The notes below the pieces were generated by a model. The model saw only the letters and a program-made list of their open reading frames with translations, had not been told where the DNA came from and ran no database searches. This document shows positions 29,405 to 41,700 of a DNA stretch of 64,000 bases, one piece after another. The stretch's first letter is position 1. Each line of letters opens with the position of its first letter. Origin of the DNA: Lumbricus rubellus (lineage: Eukaryota; Annelida; Clitellata; Crassiclitellata; Lumbricidae); assembly GCA_945859605.1 (NCBI GenBank), contig OX243814.1, positions 43,306,005-43,370,004 of the forward strand, given 5' to 3'. Made by a program: the position numbers and the translations under genes.

Positions 29405-32400
29405 ATGGATTTAAAGAAAAGTAGTTTAAGAAACATGAACCATGTTGAACACTTGCTCGACTCGCCGGTTCCTGACATTAAGATTCCTACGCTTACACCC
29501 ACACCTGGTAAATACAAACCAGTAGCGCCTAAGAGAAAATACAAAAATAGGGTTAGAGCTAAAATAAATGATTTTGCGGATTGGCTACTTAGTTATGTGC
29601 CCGAACAAGCAGAGGTTAATGAAAAACTAGAATCATTGAAGTCAACTGTTTCTAGGATATTTGATAAAATTAAAATTAGAGAAACGGCGTCGGCTATTAA
29701 AGGATTCACCAAGCAATATAGAATAGATGGAACTAATGGAATGGACGCCTCGTCGTTTCTTGATTTCGTCAGACCGCAGGTAGTTAATCTGTTGTCGAGT
29801 AATCGCCAGACAAAGACTAATTTAGTTCTTACTTGTAATATGGAACGAGTAGATATGAAATCGGGAATAGTTAATTCTGAGGATATACCATTCGTTTCCA
29901 GGGCAGAAGTTATTTTAGAAGCAACCGACTTGAATGAAATATACAGCAGAAAGAAGGATAAAATCATGGAGTCTATTGCTAGTTTTCAGATGCAAGGAAG
30001 TAATTGGAGATTTAAAGCTGTTGTAAAATTAGATATAAATACGGTAAAATATACCCCCTTAAGAGGTAGTTCTTACATTCCACTTCCCAGCTTCTTAGCT
30101 AATAAAAAGGCTATTATAAATATGAAAAACGACGACGAAGAATGTTTCAAATGGTGTATCACTAGAGCTTTGAATCCGGTTGTAAAAAATCCGGAAAAAA
30201 TAACGAAAGCTTTGAAAGAACAATCGAAAAAACTTAATTGGAGTGGTATTGAGTTTCCGGTAGCGACTCATGCTAATGTGATAGGTAAATTTGAGAGAAA
30301 TAATAATATTAGTGTTAATATATTTGGTTACGAAAAACATGTCTATCCGCTTTATCTGTCTAACTGTGAAAGCGATATTTGTGTAGATCTTTTGCTTATA
30401 TCTGATGGAGAAAAAAACATTATTGCTGGATAAAGAATTTTAACCGATTGATGACGTTCCGAACAGCAAATTCGCATTATTCAGCGCACTATTGTAAAAG
30501 GTGTATGAATGGTTTCACAACGACAGAAGCGCTTAACAACCATGATGAGTACTGCAAACACCATAACGCACAAAAAATAGAAATGCCAGAACCAGGAACT
30601 ATGTTAAGTTTTAAAAATTATAACAATTCTATGAGGGTTCCGTTTATAGTCTACGCAGATTTTGAGTCTTTTGTAAAACCGATCGATACATGCCAACCAA
30701 ATCCAGAGTTGTCGTACACTAATAAATATCAAAAGCATATTCCTAGCTCCTTTTGTTACCACATAAAATGTTTCGACGATAGTGTATATTCTCAAGATCC
30801 TGTGACGTTTACGGCTGAAAGCGAAGATGTTGATGTTGGTCAAATATTTGTAGATAAACTAGAAGAGAATATAAAACAAATATATAATCAATTTAAATTC
30901 CCTAAGAAGATGATATTTACAGAAGAGGACAAGAAGTGTTTTGATGGAGCTACTATATGCCATATCTGTGAAAAACCGTTGGGCGAAGACCGAGTGAGAG
31001 ATCACTGTCATCTTAGCGGTAAATTTAGAGGGGCTGCTCATAACATTTGTAATGTAAACTATAAGTTTTTCCCTGTAGTGTTTCATAATCTTTCCGGGTA
31101 CGATTGTCATCTGTTCATTAAGAAACTGAGAGGTAGTAATGGAGAGAAAATTAATTGCATACCTAATAACGAGGAAAAGTATATATCTTTTAGCAGAGAG
31201 GTCGTTGTTGATAAGTTTGTAAATAAAGAGGGAAAAGAGATTACCGTCAAGCGCGAATTGCGCTTTATCGACAGTTTTAAATTTATGGCTTCTAGTCTTG
31301 ATGCTTTATCGAGGAACCTAAGCAAAGACCAGTGTAAAAATATTGGGAAACGATATACTGGAAAGAAGCTCGATCTTTTGCTGAGAAAAGGCATATATCC
31401 TTATGACTACGTCGATTCATTTACTACCTTTAATGAAACCGAACTACCACCAAAATCCGCATTCTATTCTAAGCTAAATGATTCGAATATTAGCGATGAA
31501 GACTACGAGCATGCAAAAACGGTATGGAAGGAATTTGGATGCAAAACATTCAGAGAATATCACGATTTATACAACGTTTCGGATGTTCTGTTACTTGCCG
31601 ATGTTTTCGAAAACTTTAGAGATGTGTGTATGAAGAACTATACGCTTGACCCTGCATGGTATTTTACATCTCCTGGTTTAGCCTGGGATGACGCTTTAAA
31701 ATTGACAGGCGTGAAATTGGAGTTATTGAATGATTATGATATGATTCTGATGCTTAGGCAAGGGATGAGAGGAGGAGTGAGCACAATATCAAATCGTTAC
31801 GGGAAAGCGAATAATAAATATATGAGCGATTTCAATAGTAACGAAAATTCTACATTTATTACTTACCTGGATGCGAATAATCTATATGGATGGGCTATGA
31901 TCAAAAATTTACCTACTCACGGGTTCAAATGGATGAACGAAGATGAATTAAATAATTGGAGAAGTATTCCATGCATATTGGAAGTTGATTTGGAATATCC
32001 TAAAGAGTTACACGACCTGCATAACGATTTTCCGTTAGCCCCCGAAAGCATTGAGATTAACAAAGTCAAAAAGTTAATTCCAAACTTAAACCATAAAAAG
32101 AAGTATGTGCTGCATTACGATAATCTGAAGCTGTATGAGAGCTTGGGTTTGAAAATAACAAAAGTGCATAGAGGTGTACTATTCGAAGAAAGTGATTGGT
32201 TGAAAAAGTATATCGATTTAAATACAGCTCTTAGAACGAAAGCTACTAATGACTTTGAGAAAGACTTTTTCAAGTTAATGAATAACAGTGTCTTTGGAAA
32301 AACTTGTGAGAACATTGAAAATCGTGTTGATGTAGAGTTAGTGTGTCAAGAGGAGAGGGCTATTGAACTAGCCGCTAAACCTAATTATGAGAGATGTACT

Positions 32401-33063
32401 ATTTTCGATGAAAATCTAATAGCCGTTCACATGAAAAAAAATAAATTGTACTATAATAAACCTATATATCTTGGCATGTGTATATTAGACTTGAGCAAAA
32501 CGTTGATGTATGAATTTCATTACAATTACATCAAGGATAAATACGGAAATAGAGCTAAATTATTATTTACCGATACAGATTCTTTGACATACGAAATTAA
32601 AACTGAAGACTTTTACTCAGATATCGCAGGCGATATTAAGACTCGATTCGACACGAGTGAATACCCGAGAGATCATCCATCTGGTATTGAGGTTGGAGTA
32701 AATAAAAAAGTTATTGGAATGTTCAAGGATGAAGCTAGTGGGAAACAGATAAAAGAATTTATTGGACTCAGAGCAAAGTTGTATTCTTATAAGATGGCTG
32801 CTGGAGATGAGCACAAGAAATGTAAAGGTATTAAGAAGAATGTTGTCCAGAAAACTATTACTCACGAAGATTATAAAGACTGTTTGTTTACTAAAAAAGA
32901 ACAACAACGAACGATGAATGTTATTAGATCTTATCATCACGATATTTATACAGAAGAAATTAATAAAGTTGCATTATCTGCAGATGACGATAAACGGGTA
33001 ATAATGGAGGATGGAATTCATACTTTGGCATATGGTCACTACTCGTTGAAAATTTTTAATTAA
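29405..33063 (+). pseudogene. polB: Protein-primed family B DNA polymerase, frameshifted (element 1)
   Basis: The homologue in element 2 is one 1220-codon frame. Here the first 342 codons are open from the ATG at 29405. The frame is then lost at an A7 run (30411-30417), reaching TAA at 30431-30433. The remainder is open from about 30448 to 33063 in another frame. That part keeps the C2HC finger, the exonuclease motif with DFE, the CxxC...DHCH module, and the polymerase motifs DANNLYG, NNSVFGKT and TDTDS. A further 9-bp deletion near 31065 removes three residues present in element 2 between the DHCH module and the second exonuclease motif. The single-base loss in a homopolymer could be real decay or a sequencing error. 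Only the break is described. Confidence 0.9.
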
Positions 33064-33079
33064 TGTTTATATTAAATAA

Positions 33080-33502
33080 ATGAGCGTCAAACAAATCGAT
33101 GTTTGTGGAGTAGTGCTACCGAATATTGCTTTATCGAATGTGGATCTAATCGAAGCGGCTAAGAAACTAAACATCAATAATTTTAGAGGAGTATTTCTCA
33201 GAGACGAGCTGCCGAAGAAACCTGGACGGAATGAGTGTGGGATATTGAATCTAGATGGTTCTAATGGGACAGGCTCGCACTGGTGCGCTTTCTTAAAGAG
33301 CGGTAATGAGAAAATATATTTCGATAGTTACGGCCTTCCTCCCCCTCTGGAACTGATAAAGTATTTACGCCGTCCAGTGTTATATAACAGTGAGCGAATA
33401 CAACCCGATAACGAAGTATTTTGTGGTCATTTGTGTCTGTATGTGACGAAGATGGTGGGTGATGGAATGAATTTCCAAGAAGTTATAAACGGCTTGCATT
33501 AA
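33080..33502 (+). CDS. Adenain-like cysteine protease (element 1)
   Basis: This 140-residue maturation protease is of the adenain/Ulp1 (C5) fold. The catalytic residues are visible in the right order and spacing: His67 (GSHWCAF), Asp82 (YFDSYG), Gln108 (RIQPD), and Cys115 (VFCGHLC). The Gln-to-Cys spacing of seven equals that of adenovirus protease. In adenoviruses this enzyme cuts pVI, pX and other precursors after packaging. The matching GG-type sites in this element's pVI-like and pX-like genes suggest the same here. The gene follows the polymerase after 16 bp. It is shorter than adenain (about 200 residues) but in the Polinton range. Intact. Confidence 0.9.
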   Translation: MSVKQIDVCGVVLPNIALSNVDLIEAAKKLNINNFRGVFLRDELPKKPGRNECGILNLDGSNGTGSHWCAFLKSGNEKIYFDSYGLPPPLELIKYLRRPVLYNSERIQPDNEVFCGHLCLYVTKMVGDGMNFQEVINGLH

Positions 33503-33506
33503 AAAT

Positions 33507-33509
33507 TAT

Positions 33510-33561
<52 letters not shown>
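33507..33561. repeat. (AT)n expansion before first fibre gene (element 1)
   Basis: About 50 bp of AT dinucleotides where element 2 has only TTATTTTATATATAAA. It is a microsatellite expansion of the TATA-like sequence preceding the start codon. Confidence 0.9.
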
Positions 33562-33563
<2 letters not shown>

Positions 33564-34332
33564 GCCTGTCGATAAATTCGGTCACACCGCTGCTGGAGGA
33601 ACATCACGAAGAGTAATCGCTGGAGGTGTAACTCTTAGTCAAATAAATGCTAATTTTCTTCGATGTGATGGAGCAAATCTGCCGACTGGAAATTTAAAAA
33701 TGAATGGACATGTGATAAAAGGTCTCCCAGTAACGAATACTTCGACAGCAGGAATGGATGAAGCTTTAAGTAGGGGACAAGCTATTGATTTGATAACGAA
33801 TCACGATGACTCTCCGTCCAACGATAATCATTTGACGAATAAGAAATACGTTGATGAACAAGTTACAAAGTACGTCGATAAATCTCTGAAAAAGTGCCAT
33901 GTTGGATATATTCCTCCCTTGGAAGCTGATGTAAGTGTGACAGGTTTCGTTGCTAGTGCCAGTGAGTGTTTATCCGGAAGCAAAGCCTACCATGCTTTCA
34001 CTAATCTCAAGGACGATGTTAACACAGCTTGGAATTCAGGTCAAGTAATGGCTTGGTTACAAATTAAATGTCCTGAGCCAGTTAAAATTTGGAGAATTGC
34101 GATGAAAACCGTATCTGTATCTTATTTCGATTTTGACGCTAGCAATGATGGAGTAGTGTTTGAAAAATTACCCATATTCCCTTCTTCAACGAATTCACCG
34201 GCTGTTCCGAGATTTTGTAATATTACTAGACCTATGGGTGCGTATCAATATTACAGAGTTACATCAACGCAAGTGGATGATTTTTCTCCACGAGGGATTC
34301 AGGTAATGCAATTATATGTATACGATGACTAA
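33562..34332 (+). CDS. Fibre protein A, shortened, discoidin-like head (element 1)
   Basis: A 256-residue candidate receptor-binding fibre. The N-terminal 100 residues are shared with fibre B (PVDKFGHT..., VIAGGVTLSQ, TGNLKMNGH, DSPSNDNHLTNKKYVD) and probably anchor it to the capsid. The LTNKKYVDEQV and KYVDKSL motifs resemble the YVD junctions of phage tail fibres. The head (about 112-256: SKAYHAFTN, AWLQIKCPEPVKIWRIAMK, YQYYRV, GIQVMQLYVYDD) resembles an F5/8-type C (discoidin) carbohydrate-binding domain. Compared with fibre A of element 2 about 109 residues of shaft are missing, with the junction between two YVD motifs. The result is in frame, so it may still be functional. Confidence 0.7.
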
Positions 34333-34362
34333 TCTCCATTAAAAATTATTATTATATATAAA

Positions 34363-35436
34363 ATGCCTGTCGATAAATTCGGTCACACCGATGTTGGTTC
34401 ATCACAAAGAGTAATCGCTGGAGGTGTTACTCTTAGTCAAGTAAATGCTAGTTTTCTTCGATTGGATGGAGCAAACATCGCGACTGGAAATTTAAAAATG
34501 GGTGGTCACAAAATTAAAGGACTACCAACAACGAAACCTTTGACAGCAGCAATGGATGAGGCTTTAAGTTGGGGTCAAGCCATTGATTTGATAACAAATC
34601 ACGACGATTCTCCGTCCAACGATAATCATTTGACGAATAAGAAATACGTTAATGAACAAGTTGCATCGAAGGTGGCTAAGACTGGTGATACAATGACTGG
34701 TGATCTATTCTTAAACGTTGGCTCCGATCGTCTGCGTTCAATGGGTTGTAAGGACTTGAGAGGAGATAATAAAGAATTCACTATTTTCTTAGGTAGTATA
34801 CGAAATAAACTACAATGTTCGTTAAACAATCCTATTACATTGCAATCGATGGATGGATTTCGTTTTAGAATAAACAATGAAATCATGTTAGAGATGGTTA
34901 AGTCACTCGATGGCACTCCTCCGTCTAAAATAAATGTGTATAAGTCCATCTTTATGCATGATGCTTACATTACAGGGCTACACGAACCCAACAGCGTCAG
35001 CGATGCAGCTACGAAGCAGTATGCAGATTCTATCTCAATCGGTCCCGCGCTTAGCATTCATTCTTTAACTTGGCAATTCTTAATCGCTAAAACTCACACA
35101 AGAGTTACTTTCGATAGTGTAAGATTCAAAACCGATGGTGTTATAAGTGCGGGAATGACCCGTTTCACTCCCGGTAAAGCCGGATACTATTTCGTTTCGA
35201 CGTACATAGAATTTGGTAACAGTAGTACCGCTCCTGGTAACGTCTACCTGTATAGAAATGGGGCGAATTACATGCAAATTGCGGGCGGAGGGGGAACGGG
35301 AGCTGCGTTTAACAATTCAACCGGTAGTTGCATAATTTTCGTAGCCAATACCGATTTTCTCGAGATATTCGCTTATTCACACATCGCACTAAATATATTA
35401 GCTAGAGACTTTTCGACAGTATTCTTACGACCTTAA
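34363..35436 (+). CDS. Fibre protein B, C1q-like head (element 1)
   Basis: This 357-residue protein shares its first 100 residues with fibre A. It has a shaft containing KTGDTMTGDLFLNVGSDRLR (about 106-125), a motif well known from phage tail fibres, and the junction DAATKQYADS (about 213-222). The C-terminal domain (about 235-357: RVTFDSVRFKTDGVI, RFTPGKAGYYFVSTYIEF, NVYLYRNGANY, GSCIIFVANTDFLEIFAY) has the strand pattern of a C1q/TNF-like trimeric head. A trimeric spike for host attachment is inferred. It is the last gene before the right inverted repeat. The copy in element 2 has a nonsense codon, so this is the only open fibre B in the window. Confidence 0.72.
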   Translation: MPVDKFGHTDVGSSQRVIAGGVTLSQVNASFLRLDGANIATGNLKMGGHKIKGLPTTKPLTAAMDEALSWGQAIDLITNHDDSPSNDNHLTNKKYVNEQVASKVAKTGDTMTGDLFLNVGSDRLRSMGCKDLRGDNKEFTIFLGSIRNKLQCSLNNPITLQSMDGFRFRINNEIMLEMVKSLDGTPPSKINVYKSIFMHDAYITGLHEPNSVSDAATKQYADSISIGPALSIHSLTWQFLIAKTHTRVTFDSVRFKTDGVISAGMTRFTPGKAGYYFVSTYIEFGNSSTAPGNVYLYRNGANYMQIAGGGGTGAAFNNSTGSCIIFVANTDFLEIFAYSHIALNILARDFSTVFLRP

Positions 35437-35472
35437 TTTTTAACTGGTTTTAACTGGTTTATTAGCTGATTG

Positions 35473-35737
35473 TTTCTTCAATGGAAAACACCCCAGATTA
35501 TCCTTTAGCACCATTTTAACTTAATTTATCTTCAATATCAGGCTTCTTAAAAAAAGTCAAGTTGTTAACTTTACATCAGGAAATAATAAAAGACCCCCAA
35601 AGGAGAAGAGGAGGAATCAGGGGTGGAATAATAAAAGACCTCTTGGTTGACAGTCCAGCGCGCTAACCACTGTACTACCGAGCACCCCCCCTCAGGAAAT
35701 AATAAAAGACATCCAGAGGGCAAATATTACATCTACT
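35473..35737 (-). repeat. Right terminal inverted repeat of element 1
   Basis: Inverted partner of 19142-19402, ending ...ATCTACT at 35737. It carries the same tRNA-like insert in inverse (about 35637-35695), so the insert was present before, or was copied between, the two ends. Arms differ by substitutions and a non-matching stretch of about 20 bp. Confidence 0.9.
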
Positions 35738-35743
35738 AACGTC
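35738..35743 (+). repeat. Target site duplication AACGTC, right of element 1
   Basis: Exact copy of 19136-19141. The flanking satellite continues in phase (GTCGACTAAATCG). It matches an uninterrupted paralogous stretch near 17204, which serves as an empty site. Confidence 0.95.
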
Positions 35744-38700
35744 GACTAAATCGTCGACTAACTCGTCGACCAAATAATCCACTGAAACATCGACTAAAAC
35801 GTCCACTAAATCGCCGACTAAAACATCGACTAAAACATCGAATAAATCGTCGACTAAAACATCGCTTAAAACATCGACTAAATCGTCGACTAAAATATCG
35901 ACTAAACCATCGACTAAATCGTCGACTAAATCGTCGACTAAAACATCGTCTAAAACATCGACTAAAACATCGACTAAAACATTGACTAAAACATCGACTA
36001 AATCGTCGACTAACTTGTCGACTAAAAAACCACTAAAACATCGACTAAAACGTCCACTAAATCGCCGAATAAAACATCGACTAAAACACCGAATAAATCG
36101 TCGACTAAAACATCGACTAAAACATCGACTAAATCGTCGACTAAAACATCGACTAAACCATCGACTAAATCGTCGATTAAAACATGGACTAAAACATCGC
36201 TTAAATCATCGACTGAAACATCGACTGAAACGTCGACTAAATCGTCGAATAAAACATCGACTAAAACGTCGACTAAATCGTCGACAAAAACATCGACTAA
36301 AACGTCGATTAAATCGTCGACAAAAACATCGACTAAAACATTGACTAAATCGTCGACTAAAACATCGACTAAATCGTTGACTAAATCGTCTACTAAAACA
36401 TCGACTAAAACATCGACAAAACATCCACTAAATCGGCGACTAAGTCGTCGACTAAAACATCGACTAGAACATCGACTAAAGCATCAACTAAAACGTCGAC
36501 TAAATCGTCGACTAAAACATCGACTAAATTGTCGACTAAATCGTCGATTAAAACATCGACTAAAACATCGACTAACTAGTCGACTAAAACATCGACTAAA
36601 TCGTCGACTAAATCGTCGACTAAAACATCGAATAAAACATCGAATAAATCGTCGATTAAAACATCCACTAAACCATCGACTAAAACGTCGACTAAAACGT
36701 CGACTAAAACATCGACTAAAACATCGACTAAAACATCGACTAAAAAATCGACTAAAACATCGACTAAGTCGTCGACTAAATAATCGACTAAAACATCGTC
36801 AAAAACATCGACTAAAACATCGACTAAAACATCGACTAAAACATCGACTAAAACATCGACTAAAACATCGACTAAATTGTCGACTAAAACATCGACTAAA
36901 ACATCGACTAAATCGTCGACTAAAATATCCACTAAACCATCGACTAAATCGTCGACTAAATCGTCGACTAAAACATCGGCTAAAACATCGACTAAAACAT
37001 CGACTAAAACATCGACTAAAACATCGACTAAGACATCGACTAAAACATCGACTAAAACATCGACTAAAACATCGTCTAAAACATCGACTAAAACATCGAC
37101 TAAGACATCGACTAAATCGTCGACTAAATCGTCGACTAAATCGTCGACTAAAACATTGACTAAAACGTCCACTAAATCGTTGACTAAAACATCGACTAAA
37201 ACGTCGACTAAATCGCCGACTAAAACATCGACAAATACATCGACTGAATCGTCGACTAAAACATCGACTAAAACATCGACTAAAACGTCGACTAAATCGT
37301 CGACTAAAACATCGACTAAATCGTCGACTAAAACATCGACTAAAACATCGACTAAATCGTCGACTAAAACATCGACTAAAACATCGACTAAATCGTCGAC
37401 TAAATCGTCGACTAAAACATCGACTAAAACTACGCCTAAAAAAACATCCACTAAATCGTCGACTAAATCGTCGACTAAATGATCGACCAAAACAAGGACT
37501 AAAACATCGACTGAAACGTCGACTAAATCGTCGAATAAAACATCGACTAAAACGTCGACTACATCGTCGACAAAAACATCGACTAAAACGTCGACTAAAT
37601 CGTCGATTAAACATCGACTAAAACGTCGATTAAATCGTCGACAAAAACATCGACTAAAACATTGACTAAATCGTCGACTAAAACATCGACTAAATCGTTG
37701 ACTAAATCGTCTACTAAAACATCGACTAAAACGTCGACTAAATCGCCGACTAAAACATCGACAAATACATCGACTGAATCGTCGACTAAAACATCGACTA
37801 AAACATCGACTAAAACGTCGACTAAATCGTCGACTAAAACATCGACTAAATCGTCGACTAAAACATCGACTAAAACATCGACTAAAACGTCGACTACATC
37901 GTCGACAAAAACATCGACTAAAACGTCGACTAAATCGTCGATTAAACATCGACTAAAACGTCGATTAAATCGTCGACAAAAACATCGACTAAAACATTGA
38001 CTAAATCGTCGACTAAAACATCGACTAAATCGTTGACTAAATCGTCTACTAAAACATCGACTAAAACATCGACAAAAACTCCGACTAAATCGTCGACTAA
38101 GTCGTCGACTAAAACATCGACTAGAACATCGACTAAAGCATCAACTAAAACGTCGACTAAATCGTCGACTAAAACATCGACTAAATTGTCGACTAAATCG
38201 TCGATTAAAACATCGACTAAAACATCGACTAAATCGTCGACTAAAACATCGACTAAATCGTCGACTAAATCGTCGACTAAAACATCGACTAAAACGTCCA
38301 CTAAAACATCGACTAAAACATCGACTAAATCGTCGACTGAATTATCGACTAAAACATCGACTTAAATATCGACTAAAACATCGACTAAATCGTCGACTAA
38401 ATGGTCAATTAAAACATCAACTAAAACGTCGACCAAATCGTCGACTAAATCGTCCACTAAAACATCGACTAAATCCTCGACTAAATCGTCGACTAAATCA
38501 TCGACTAAAACATCGACTTAAACATTCACAAAAACATCGACTAAATCGTCGACAAAAACATCGACTAAAACATCGACTAAATCGTCGACTAAAACGTCGA
38601 CTAAAACATCGACTAAAACATCGACTAAAACATCGACTAAAACATCGACTAAGTCGTCGACTAAATCATCGACTAAAACATCGACTAAATCGTCGACTAA

Positions 38701-41700
38701 CTCTTCGACTAAATAAACCACTAAAACATCGACTAAAACGTCCACTAAATCGCCGACAAAAACATCGACTAAAACATCGAATAAATCGTCGACTAAAACA
38801 TCGACTAAAACATCGACTAAATCGTCGACTAAAACATCGACTAAACCATCGACTAAATCGTCGACTAAATCGTCGACTAAAACATCGTCTAAAACATCGA
38901 CTAAAACATCGACTAAAACATCGACTAAGACATCGACTAAATCGTCGACTAAAACATCGACTAAAACATCGACTAAATCGTCGACTAAATCGTCGACTAA
39001 AACATTGACTAAAACGTCCACTAAATCGTTGACTAAAACATCGACTAAAACGTCGACTAAATCGTCGACTAAAACATCGACAAATACATCGACTGAATCG
39101 TCGATTAAAACATCGACTAAAACATCGACTAAAACGTCGACTAAATCGTCGACTAAAACATCGACTAAAACATCGACTAAATCGTCGACTAAATCGTCGA
39201 CTAAAACATCGACTAAAACGTCGACTAAATCGCCGACTAAAACATCGAGTAAAACGTCGACTAAATCGTCGACTAAAACATCGACTAAAACCTCGACTAA
39301 ATCGCCGACTAAGACATCGACCTAAACGTCGACAAAAACATCGACTAAATCGTCGACTAAAACATCGACTAAAACATCGACTAAATCGTCGACTAAAACA
39401 TCGACTAAAACATCGACTAAATCGTCGACTAAAACATCGACTAAAACATCGACTAAAACGTCGACTAAATCGTCGACTAAAACATCGACTAAATCGTCGA
39501 CTAAAACATCGACTAAAACATCGACTAAATCGTCGACTAAAACATCGACTAAAACATCGACTAAATCGTCGACTAAATCGTCGACTAAAACATCGACAAA
39601 TACATCGACTGAATCGTCGACTAAAACATCGACTAAAACATCGACTAAAACGTCGACTAAATCGTCGACTAAAACATCGACTAAAACATCGACTAAATCG
39701 TCGACTAAATCGTCGACTAAAACATCGACTAAAACGTCGACTAAATCGCCGACTAAAACATCGAGTAAAACGTCGACTAAATCGTCGACTAAAACATCGA
39801 CTAAAACCTCGACTAAATCGCCGACTAAGACATCGACCTAAACGTCGACAAAAACATCGACTAAATCGTCGACTAAAACATCGACTAAAACATCGACTAA
39901 ATCGTCGACTAAAACATCGACTAAAACCTCGACTAAATCGCCGACTAAGACATCGACCTAAACGTCGACAAAAACATCGACTAAATCGTCGACTAAAACA
40001 TCGACTAAAACATCGACTAAATCGTCGACTAAAACATCGACTAAAACATCGACTAAATCGTCGACTAAAACATCGACTAAAACATCGACTAAAACGTCGA
40101 CTAAATCGTCGACTAAAACATCGACTAAATCGTCGACTAAAACATCGACTAAAACATCGACTAAATCGTCGACTAAAACATCGACTAAAACATCGACTAA
40201 ATCGTCGACTAAATCGTCGACTAAAACATCGACAAATACATCGACTGAATCGTCGACTAAAACATCGACTAAAACATCGACTAAAACGTCGACTAAATCG
40301 TCGACTAAAACATCGACTAAATCGTCGACTAAATCGTCGACTAAAACATCGACTAAAACGTCGACTAAATCGCCGACTAAAACATCGAGTAAAACGTCGA
40401 CTAAATCGTCGACTAAAACATCGACTAAAACCTCGACTAAATCGCCGACTAAGACATCGACCTAAACGTCGACAAAAACATCGACTAAATCGTCGACTAA
40501 AACATCGACTAAAACATCGACTAAATCGTCGACTAAAACATCGACTAAAACATCGACTAAATCGTCGACTAAAACATCGACTAAAACATCGACTAAAACG
40601 TCGACTAAATCGTCGACTAAAACATCGACTAAATCGTCGACTAAAACATCGACTAAAACATCGACTAAATCGTCGACTAAAACATCGACTAAAACATCGA
40701 CTAAATCGTCGACTAAATCGTCGACTAAAACATCGACAAATACATCGACTGAATCGTCGACTAAAACATCGACTAAAACATCGACTAAAACGTCGACTAA
40801 ATCGTCGACTAAAACATCGACTAAAACATCGACTAAATCGTCGACTAAATCGTCGACTAAAACATCGACTAAAACGTCGACTAAATCGCCGACTAAAACA
40901 TCGAGTAAAACGTCGACTAAATCGTCGACTAAAACATCGACTAAAACCTCGACTAAATCGCCGACTAAGACATCGACCTAAACGTCGACAAAAACATCGA
41001 CTAAATCGTCGACTAAAACATCGACTAAAACATCGACTAAATCGTCGACTAAAACATCGACTAAAACATCGACTAAATCGTCGACTAAATCGTCGACTAA
41101 AACATCGACTAAAACATCGCCTAAAAAAACATCCACTAAATCGTCGACTAAATCGTCGACTAAATGATCGACCAAAACAAGGACTAAAACATCGACTGAA
41201 ACGTCGACTAAATCGTCGAATAAAACATCGACTAAAACGTCGACTACATCGTCGACAAAAACATCGACTAAAACGTCGACTAAATCGTCGATTAAAACAT
41301 CGACTAAAACGTCGACTAAATCGTCGACAAAAACATCGACTAAAACATTGACTAAATCGTCGACTAAAACATCGACTAAATCGTTGACTAAATCGTCTAC
41401 TAAAACATCGACTAAAACATCGACAAAAACTCCGACTAAATCGTCGACTAAGTCGTCGACTAAAACATCGACTAGAACATCGACTAAAGCATCAACTAAA
41501 ACGTCGACTAAATCGTCGACTAAAACATCGACTAAATTGTCGACTAAATCGTCGATTAAAACATCGACTAAAACATCGACTAAATCGTCGACTAAAACAT
41601 CGACTAAATCGTCGACCAAATCGTCGACTAAAACATCGACTAAAACGTCCACTAAAACATCGACTAAAACATCGACTAATTCGTCGACTGAATTATCGAC

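Larger units (their letters stand above)
19142..35737 (+). mobile_element. Polinton/Maverick (adintovirus-like) element 1, 16.6 kb
   Basis: A complete-length element with terminal inverted repeats, a 6-bp target duplication and the full Polinton gene set: integrase, packaging ATPase, adenain-like protease, protein-primed DNA polymerase, and major and minor capsid proteins. It sits inside the 12-bp satellite. The polymerase and dUTPase-like genes are frameshifted, and the first fibre gene lacks a module present in element 2. The capsid, protease, ATPase and integrase frames are open. The left arm also carries an interstitial telomere repeat absent from element 2. It resembles the adintovirus lineage because of its phospholipase A2, pX-like and pVI-like genes. 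Confidence 0.95.

Noticed and set aside
23725..32940. Numerous minus-strand frames opposite the ATPase, capsid and polymerase genes
   Set aside because: They are shadows of the plus-strand coding sequence without start context, promoter or domain.
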